Origin: 66-474 sp040255405
Lineage (GTDB): Bacteria > Pseudomonadota > Gammaproteobacteria > Xanthomonadales > Rhodanobacteraceae
Assembly (NCBI GenBank): GCA_040255405.1
Contig: JBDZUX010000028.1
Span: 1 to 37,687 of the forward strand
Direction of reading: 5' to 3'
DNA length: 37,687 bases
Position 1 is the stretch's first letter; each line of letters opens with the position of its first letter. The position numbers and the translations under genes were made by a program. Positions 32,860 to 37,687 of the stretch are shown one piece after another. The notes beneath the pieces were generated by a model. It did not search any database. It saw only the letters and a list, made by a program, of their open reading frames with translations, and was not told where the DNA came from.

Positions 32860-33743
32860 GCCAAGGCCCTCTCGACCGGCAGGACGAACAGCTCGCGCGC
32901 ACCGGCGCGCTGGATCGCCTCCAGTTGGCGCCAACCGAGTTCGTCCGGGCACAGCGCCTGCAGCATCACCTGCCCCGGTTGGCCTTCCATCTGCAGCACG
33001 GTCGGACACGGCGCGCCGGGCAAGGCCGCGATCACTGCATCCACGCAGTCCCGCGCGGCCTGCAGCAACAGCAGGCGTGAACCGCGCACGCGGGTGACGC
33101 CGTCGATCCGGCGCAGCAGCAATTCGACCACGTCGCCGCGATCGCCGGCGGGCCGGGCGGCGCCGACCAGTACCGCCTCGCTGTCCAGCACCCGGTCGAC
33201 CTCGCGAAGCTGGTTGGCGACCAGCGTCGCCCCGCTCTGCACGAGATCGCAAATGGCATCGGCGGTCCCGAGGCGCGGCGCGATTTCCACCGAGCCCGCC
33301 AAGGTCACCACTTCCGCTGTCACGCCGTACCGGCGCAGCCAATCACGCAGCAGGTTGGGATACGAAGTCGCCAGCCGCAGCCCCGCGAGCGAAGCCGGGC
33401 CGTCGTAAACGCATTCCTGCGGTACCGCAATGGCCAAGCGGCAATGGCCGAAGCCGAGCCCCCGCAAGGTTTGCAATCCGCGGTTGCCATCGCCCTGGCA
33501 GGAAAATTCGTCCAGCACGTTGCGGCCGACGATGCCGAGCTCGCACACGCCCTGCGCGATCAGGCCGGGGATGTCGTCGTCGCGCACCAGCAGCAGGTCG
33601 ATGGGTTCGCCTTCGCCGAAACAGAACAGGCCGTCCCGGCTGCGCCGGAAGCGCAGGCCGCAGCGGTCCAGCAGGTCGAACGCGGGTTCGCTCAGGCGCC
33701 CGGATTTCTGGACAGCGATGCGCAGGCGTTCGCGCGCCCTCAT
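32856..33743 (-). CDS. hisG: ATP phosphoribosyltransferase (long form)
   Basis: 295 residues, the homohexameric long type with a C-terminal regulatory ACT-like domain rather than the HisZ-dependent short type. LRIAVQKSGRL opens the protein and SVEIAPRLGTADAICDLV is the PRPP-binding segment. It makes the first committed step from ATP and PRPP and is normally inhibited by histidine. The ATG overlaps the stop of the TrpR-like gene by 4 bases, so the regulator and hisG are coupled. Confidence 0.95.
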   Translation of the reverse strand: MRARERLRIAVQKSGRLSEPAFDLLDRCGLRFRRSRDGLFCFGEGEPIDLLLVRDDDIPGLIAQGVCELGIVGRNVLDEFSCQGDGNRGLQTLRGLGFGHCRLAIAVPQECVYDGPASLAGLRLATSYPNLLRDWLRRYGVTAEVVTLAGSVEIAPRLGTADAICDLVQSGATLVANQLREVDRVLDSEAVLVGAARPAGDRGDVVELLLRRIDGVTRVRGSRLLLLQAARDCVDAVIAALPGAPCPTVLQMEGQPGQVMLQALCPDELGWRQLEAIQRAGARELFVLPVERALA

Positions 33744-34075
33744 GCCCGCCGATCCTTCCGCGTGCGCCCGCGCGCGGCGACCCGCGCCGCGGCCGTGCGG
33801 TAGCCGCCGCTGCCCCGGGTAAGGAAGCGCGCGACCCGCCCGATGGTGGTGATGCTGACCGCGGTGTGCTCGTGGATCTCGCGATAGGGCGTGCCCTTCA
33901 ATACGTGCGGCACCACCGTCCAGCGGTCGACCAGTGCTTCCAGTTCCGCCGGGGTGCACAGGTCGTGCAGCAACGCGCGCATCTCGCCGACGTCGCGCAT
34001 GGCCAGCAACGCCTTGCACAGGCCGGTTTCCGCCGAGTCGGCGGATGCTTCGGGATTCAATGCCCTGCGTTTCAT
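33740..34075 (-). CDS. TrpR/YerC-family regulator at the head of the his operon
   Basis: 111 residues from the ATG at 34075; another ATG at 34096 is possible, but GGTGGA is better placed for the shorter form. The helical TrpR-like core (about 20-95) has LCTPAELEALVDRWTVV and a helix-turn-helix YREIHEHTAVSITTIGRVARFL. The C-terminus is very basic (RTAAARVAARGRTRKDRR). The family includes TrpR, which binds palindromic operators with its corepressor, and YerC/YecD proteins often found with his genes. A 24-bp palindrome lies 36 bases upstream. A histidine-responsive autorepressor is the simplest reading, but the ligand is inference. Confidence 0.85.
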   Translation of the reverse strand: MKRRALNPEASADSAETGLCKALLAMRDVGEMRALLHDLCTPAELEALVDRWTVVPHVLKGTPYREIHEHTAVSITTIGRVARFLTRGSGGYRTAAARVAARGRTRKDRRA

Positions 34076-34111
34076 GGCGATCCACCGTCGTAACATTGAT
34101 GTCGTTCACAT

Positions 34112-34135
34112 AATGTATTAACGCGTTAATACATT
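34112..34135 (-). promoter_or_regulatory. Perfect 24-bp palindromic operator candidate of the his operon
   Basis: The 24 bases equal their own reverse complement. Each half reads AATGTATTAACG on its strand. The site lies 37-60 bases upstream of the regulator start, in an AT-rich island within GC-rich DNA. On the minus strand TACATT at its downstream end is a possible -10 box. Confidence 0.65.
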
Positions 34136-34217
34136 GGATAACAGGATAGCGACGCAACCGCCGGCGCGCAAGCGGTCGCGTGCGCGGATCAAGCCTTGCT
34201 TGAAAAGGAGCGCGTGG

Positions 34218-36104
34218 TCAGGCCCTGAACGCGCGCTCGCGCACCAGCCGGCAGGCCGCGGCGATGTCGTGCTGCATGGCGCGGTCGCGGTGCATGAAAT
34301 CGATCGATTCACGCAATCTGGCGTGAGCCGCGCGCACCGCCCCACCGGGCCGGAACGCCTCGGCGCCGCCCAGTTGGGTGGCCAATAACCGGGCTTCCGT
34401 CTCGAACTGCGCCCGCTGGGCATGTCCTTGTGGCGGCGGATTGTCGATCTTGGCCGCCAATGCCTGCCAGCCGCCGGCCACCGCCAGCCGCCGCGCGGCA
34501 TTCAGCATGTCGTTGCGGTAGTCCAGAGCCTGCGCGGCCGTGTACAGCTCCAAGGCCAGCACGTCCGACAAATCACGGGTCATGTCCAGCACCTGGCGCG
34601 CTTCGTTGGCGCCCATCGAAACATGGTCCTCGGCGTTGGCGCTGGTCGGAATCGAATACGCGCTGGCCGGATGCGCGCGCGTGGCCAGGTCGTTCACCAG
34701 CGCCGCCGCGGTGTACTGCACGATCATGAACCCGGAATCGGTGCCGTCTTCGTTGCCGGTCAGGAACGCCGGCAAGCCGTCGTTGGTGGCGGGATCGACC
34801 AGCTTGTTGAGCCGCCTTTCGGAAATCGACGCCAGCACCGGGATCGCCGCTTTCACGTAGCTCATCGCCAACGCCAACGGCATGCCGTGGAAATGGCCAG
34901 CCGAAATCACCTGCTCCTCGATGTGCCGGGCGCCTGCGGCGTCCGGGAAGATCAGAGGGTTGTCGGTGACCGCGTTCAATTCGATGTCGATCACGCGGCA
35001 CGCCTGCGCCCAGGCGTCGCGCACTGCGCCGTGCACCTGCGGCATGCAGCGCAGGCAGTAGGCATCCTGCGGCTGGTGCTTCTTGCCGCCGCGGAATGGA
35101 AGGAAGCGCCGGTAGAACGCCTCGCGTCCGTGGCGCTGGTCGACCGGCACCCATTCCCAACGGATATCGAATGACAGCGCCTGCGCTTCCGGCGTGGCCC
35201 ACGCCCGCGCGGTCCAGGTGCGAAAACGTGGAACGAGATGATACGGAATGTCGATCAACGTCGAGCCTGCCAGCAACTCGCGGACGTGCCGGGCCGCTGC
35301 GACCTGGCCCGGATGCGGGCGCAGCGCGTGCACTTCTTCGCGCAGTGCGCCGCTGCGGCCCGCGAAGGCATCCAGCGTCATCGCCGCGGCGAGATCCGCA
35401 ACGCCCAGCAGGTATTCCATGACGTCCAGCGCCAGCACCGCGGTGGCCAGCATTTGCGCGGTGCCGTTGTTGAGCGCAAGGCCTTCCTTGAAGGACAGCT
35501 TCACCGGCTGCAGACCGGCCCGTCGCAGCGCCTCGGCGCCGGACATGCGTTCGCCATCGACGAAAGCCTCGCCGCCGCCCAGCAGCACGATCGCCAGATG
35601 CGACAGCGGCGCGAGATCCCCGCTTGCCCCCACCGAACCCTTCGCGGGCACCACCGGCACGATGCCGCTGTTCAGCAACGCGGCCAACGCCTGCAGGGTT
35701 TCAATGCGGATGCCGGAGTGCCCGCGCATCAGTGTGTTGATCCGGATCACCAGCATCGCCCGCACCACATCGGCAGGCAACGGCTCGCCCACGCAAACGG
35801 CATGGGTGATGATGAGGTTGTGCTGCAATTCCTCGGGCAGCGTTTCGTCCCGCGGGTCGGGATTGCCGCCGGGCAGTTCGTCGCGCGCGCGATGCGCGCC
35901 CAGCAGCTTGTCCGCGTTGCTCCCGAACCCGGTGGTGACGCCGTAGATCGGCTCGCCGCAGCGTACCTTGTCGGCGATGAAGTCAGCCGCGCGCTGCACC
36001 TTTTCGATCTGCGCCGGATCCAGTCCGACCGTCGCGCCGTGTCGCGCGACCGCGACCACGTCCGTGCGCGTGAGATGGCCCCCGTCCAGCCGAATCGTCG
36101 TCAT
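34218..36104 (-). CDS. Histidine/aromatic amino-acid ammonia-lyase, unusually long
   Basis: 628 residues against about 510 for standard HutH. The MIO-forming triad Ala160-Ser161-Gly162 is in KGSVGASGDLAPLSH. YGVTTGFGS (54-62), QDAYCLRCMPQVHG and PTSANAEDHVSMG are conserved. The selectivity pair is Thr100-His101 (NLIITHAV), close to the Ser-His of histidine lyases, and Glu492 is kept. Extra segments occur around residues 69-91, 282-343 and 545-590. The ATG at 36104 overlaps the hisS stop by 4 bases. Removing ammonia from histidine would give urocanate, but no hutU, hutI or hutG is in the window. Tyrosine or phenylalanine lyase or aminomutase activity is not excluded. Confidence 0.85.
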   Translation of the reverse strand: MTTIRLDGGHLTRTDVVAVARHGATVGLDPAQIEKVQRAADFIADKVRCGEPIYGVTTGFGSNADKLLGAHRARDELPGGNPDPRDETLPEELQHNLIITHAVCVGEPLPADVVRAMLVIRINTLMRGHSGIRIETLQALAALLNSGIVPVVPAKGSVGASGDLAPLSHLAIVLLGGGEAFVDGERMSGAEALRRAGLQPVKLSFKEGLALNNGTAQMLATAVLALDVMEYLLGVADLAAAMTLDAFAGRSGALREEVHALRPHPGQVAAARHVRELLAGSTLIDIPYHLVPRFRTWTARAWATPEAQALSFDIRWEWVPVDQRHGREAFYRRFLPFRGGKKHQPQDAYCLRCMPQVHGAVRDAWAQACRVIDIELNAVTDNPLIFPDAAGARHIEEQVISAGHFHGMPLALAMSYVKAAIPVLASISERRLNKLVDPATNDGLPAFLTGNEDGTDSGFMIVQYTAAALVNDLATRAHPASAYSIPTSANAEDHVSMGANEARQVLDMTRDLSDVLALELYTAAQALDYRNDMLNAARRLAVAGGWQALAAKIDNPPPQGHAQRAQFETEARLLATQLGGAEAFRPGGAVRAAHARLRESIDFMHRDRAMQHDIAAACRLVRERAFRA

Positions 36105-37489
36105 GCCCCTTGCACCTTCTCTTGCGCCAGTTCCACCCGCAGCGACTTCACCAGTTCGGCGCGGGATACCTCGAACTGGTCGCCGCGTCGAAGATCCTTC
36201 ACCGCCACCGCACCACGCGCAAGCTCGTCTTCGCCCGCCACCACAGCAAAGCGGATACCGGCACGGTCGGCATATTTCAGCTGCTTGCCCAGCTTGCCGC
36301 CTTCCAGTGCAACCTCGGTGGCGATGCCCGCATCGCGCAATTCCTTCGCGATCGCGAGGCAAACCGCCAGTTGCGCGGCATCCATCTGCGTGACCAGCAC
36401 CTGCACGCTGCTTTCCGCGGTTTTCAACAATCCGGCTTCGCGGAGTTGCCAGAACAGGCGCGTCAGGCCGATCGAAATGCCGACGCCCGGCAATGTCGAT
36501 TTGGTGTAATTCGCCGCAAGGTTGTCGTAGCGCCCGCCGGAGCAAATCGAACCGATATCCGGATGGTCGTTCAGGGTCGTCTCGTACACCGTGCCGGTGT
36601 AGTAATCCAGCCCGCGCGCGATCGACAGGTTCAACGCGTACGCCGATTCCGGCACACCAAACGCGGCCACCGTATCCAGCACTTCGCGCAGTTCCTCCCG
36701 ACCCTGCTCGAAGGTTTCCGTGCCGCTGCCGAGTGCAGCAAGCTTCGCGTGCGCGTCAGCGAGCGACGTGGAACGCACTTCGACGAATTGCATGATCCGC
36801 TCCGCAGCTTCGGCAGGGAGCTCGAACTGCCCGCCGGTCAACACGCCACGCACGTAATCCGCGCCGCGCTTGTCCAGCTTGTCCACCTCGCGCAGCACCA
36901 GCATCTGCTTTTCGCCGTCGCCAATACCGAGGCCCTCGAAGAAGCCGCGCATCAGCTTGCGGTTGTTGAGCTGGATGGTGAACGCGCCGATGTCGAGCGC
37001 GCGGAACACCGCGTGGATCACCGCCGGAATCTCGGCGTCGTAGCGGATCGACAAGCCGTCCTTGCCGATCACGTCGATGTCGCACTGGTAGAACTCGCGG
37101 AAGCGACCGCGCTGGGCCCGTTCACCGCGATACACCCGCTGCATCTGGTAACGCCGGAACGGAAACGCCAGCTCGCGCTCGTGTTCGGCCACGTAACGCG
37201 CCAGCGGCACGGTCAGGTCGAAGCGCAGCGCGTGCTCGGGCCGGCCCGATTGATCCGGCACGCGGTCGAGCGCGCCCGTCGACTGCACGAAATACACCTG
37301 CCGCTCGGTTTCGCCGCCGCTCTTGGTCAAGAGGATGTCGGCGAATTCGATCGCCGGGGTCTCGATCGGCAGGAATCCGTACACCTCGAACCCCTGCCGG
37401 ATCGTGTCCAGCATCCGCTGGAACGCAATCTGTTCGCGCGGCAGCAATTCCAGCGTGCCGGGCATGGTGCGGGGCGTGGTCAGCGCCAT
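36101..37489 (-). CDS. hisS: Histidyl-tRNA synthetase
   Basis: 462 residues from the ATG at 37489. The catalytic class II core shows LRFDLTVPLARYVAEH, motif 2 region QRVYRGERAQRGRFREFYQCD, the histidine loop ARGLDYYTGTVYE, and motif 3 GVGISIGLTRLFWQ. A C-terminal anticodon-binding domain follows (from about 365). The overall sequence is very like the xanthomonad enzyme, somewhat longer than E. coli HisRS. It lies next to an ammonia-lyase and near the his operon. The upstream open frame (to 37561) is not conserved. It is divergent from the tRNA-Pro gene. Confidence 0.95.
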   Translation of the reverse strand: MALTTPRTMPGTLELLPREQIAFQRMLDTIRQGFEVYGFLPIETPAIEFADILLTKSGGETERQVYFVQSTGALDRVPDQSGRPEHALRFDLTVPLARYVAEHERELAFPFRRYQMQRVYRGERAQRGRFREFYQCDIDVIGKDGLSIRYDAEIPAVIHAVFRALDIGAFTIQLNNRKLMRGFFEGLGIGDGEKQMLVLREVDKLDKRGADYVRGVLTGGQFELPAEAAERIMQFVEVRSTSLADAHAKLAALGSGTETFEQGREELREVLDTVAAFGVPESAYALNLSIARGLDYYTGTVYETTLNDHPDIGSICSGGRYDNLAANYTKSTLPGVGISIGLTRLFWQLREAGLLKTAESSVQVLVTQMDAAQLAVCLAIAKELRDAGIATEVALEGGKLGKQLKYADRAGIRFAVVAGEDELARGAVAVKDLRRGDQFEVSRAELVKSLRVELAQEKVQGA

Positions 37490-37538
37490 GGTGGGGTCTC
37501 TTGCCAAAACCGCAAGATTACCAGCGCCCGGCCATGTC

Positions 37539-37568
37539 TTGCGCGCGCGGAGCCCCGCCAAGTATCAT
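37539..37568 (+). promoter_or_regulatory. Probable promoter of tRNA-Pro
   Basis: TTGCGC (37539-37544) and TATCAT (37563-37568, 5 of 6 to consensus) are 18 bases apart. Transcription would begin about 33 bases before the tRNA, with a GGGG...CCCC stem in the leader. Confidence 0.45.
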
Positions 37569-37607
37569 TTGCGGCTCGCTGTGGGGCTCTTTCCCCGTGC
37601 GAACCGT

Positions 37608-37684
37608 CGGGGTGTAGCTCAGCCTGGTAGAGCGCTACGTTCGGGACGTAGAAGTCGCAGGTTCAAATCCTGTCTCCCCGACCA
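37608..37684 (+). tRNA. tRNA-Pro (anticodon CGG)
   Basis: 77 bases including an encoded CCA. D-stem GCTC/GAGC, anticodon stem CTACG/CGTAG with loop TTCGGGA (anticodon 37642-37644), T-arm GCAGG-TTCAAAT-CCTGT. The acceptor arms CGGGGTG and CTCCCCG pair except for a T-T mismatch at positions 6/67. It reads the proline codon CCG, common in high-GC genomes. Confidence 0.95.
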
Positions 37685-37687
37685 ATG

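Noticed and set aside
36110..37630. A 506-codon plus-strand frame antisense to hisS
   Set aside because: It is a mirror of the synthetase gene and reads into the tRNA.

Overview
The window is high-GC DNA with tightly packed genes, most probably from a gammaproteobacterium of the Xanthomonadales/Lysobacterales (Rhodanobacteraceae- or Xanthomonadaceae-like). This is inferred from the xanthomonad-type histidyl-tRNA synthetase, a lone Tat-exported HiPIP, the EF-P paralogue EfpL, a bifunctional HisB, and a REP-like palindrome; no database search was possible. No plasmid, phage, transposase or CRISPR feature was seen.

Left part (1-15.7 kb). A subtilisin-type autotransporter with a lipobox leaves the window at position 1. 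A thiolase and an alanine-rich lipoprotein follow. Next comes a leucine/isovalerate catabolic set: methylcrotonyl-CoA carboxylase beta (liuB), methylglutaconyl-CoA hydratase (liuC), carboxylase alpha (liuD) and HMG-CoA lyase, which convert methylcrotonyl-CoA to acetoacetate plus acetyl-CoA. This set is interrupted by a four-gene minus-strand operon: cupredoxin-like protein, FTR1 iron permease, cytochrome c'-like protein and outer-membrane barrel. A Fur-box-like site overlaps the operon's promoter. A VOC protein and a cupin lie in tight register between liuC and liuD. Downstream are a REP-like palindrome, a GNAT acetyltransferase, an SDR dehydrogenase and efpL.

Middle part (16-26.6 kb). Two paralogous APC amino-acid permeases are followed by a 543-base gap. 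The gap holds a good sigma-70-like promoter and a rod-shaped structured RNA candidate, then a CDF cation-efflux gene. After a minus-strand HiPIP gene comes a run of plus-strand genes: mtnB, mtnD, a PH-domain membrane protein, mtnC, a C13 (legumain-type) peptidase, a nucleotidyltransferase and a NahK-like sugar kinase. From the PH gene onward every junction is a 4-base stop/start overlap, so methionine salvage is joined to genes of apparently different function.

Right part (26.6-37.7 kb). On the minus strand a complete histidine operon (TrpR/YerC-like regulator, hisG-D-C-B-H-A-F-IE) has overlapping genes at every junction except the last. A perfect 24-bp palindrome lies just upstream of the regulator gene and is a strong candidate operator. 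Upstream of it, hisS is translationally coupled to an unusually long (628 aa) histidine/aromatic amino-acid ammonia-lyase. A tRNA-Pro(CGG) gene closes the window on the plus strand, divergent from hisS.

The best candidates for something undescribed are the FTR1-cupredoxin-cytochrome-barrel operon, the structured RNA ahead of the CDF gene, the expanded ammonia-lyase coupled to hisS, and the palindrome/TrpR-like control of the his operon.
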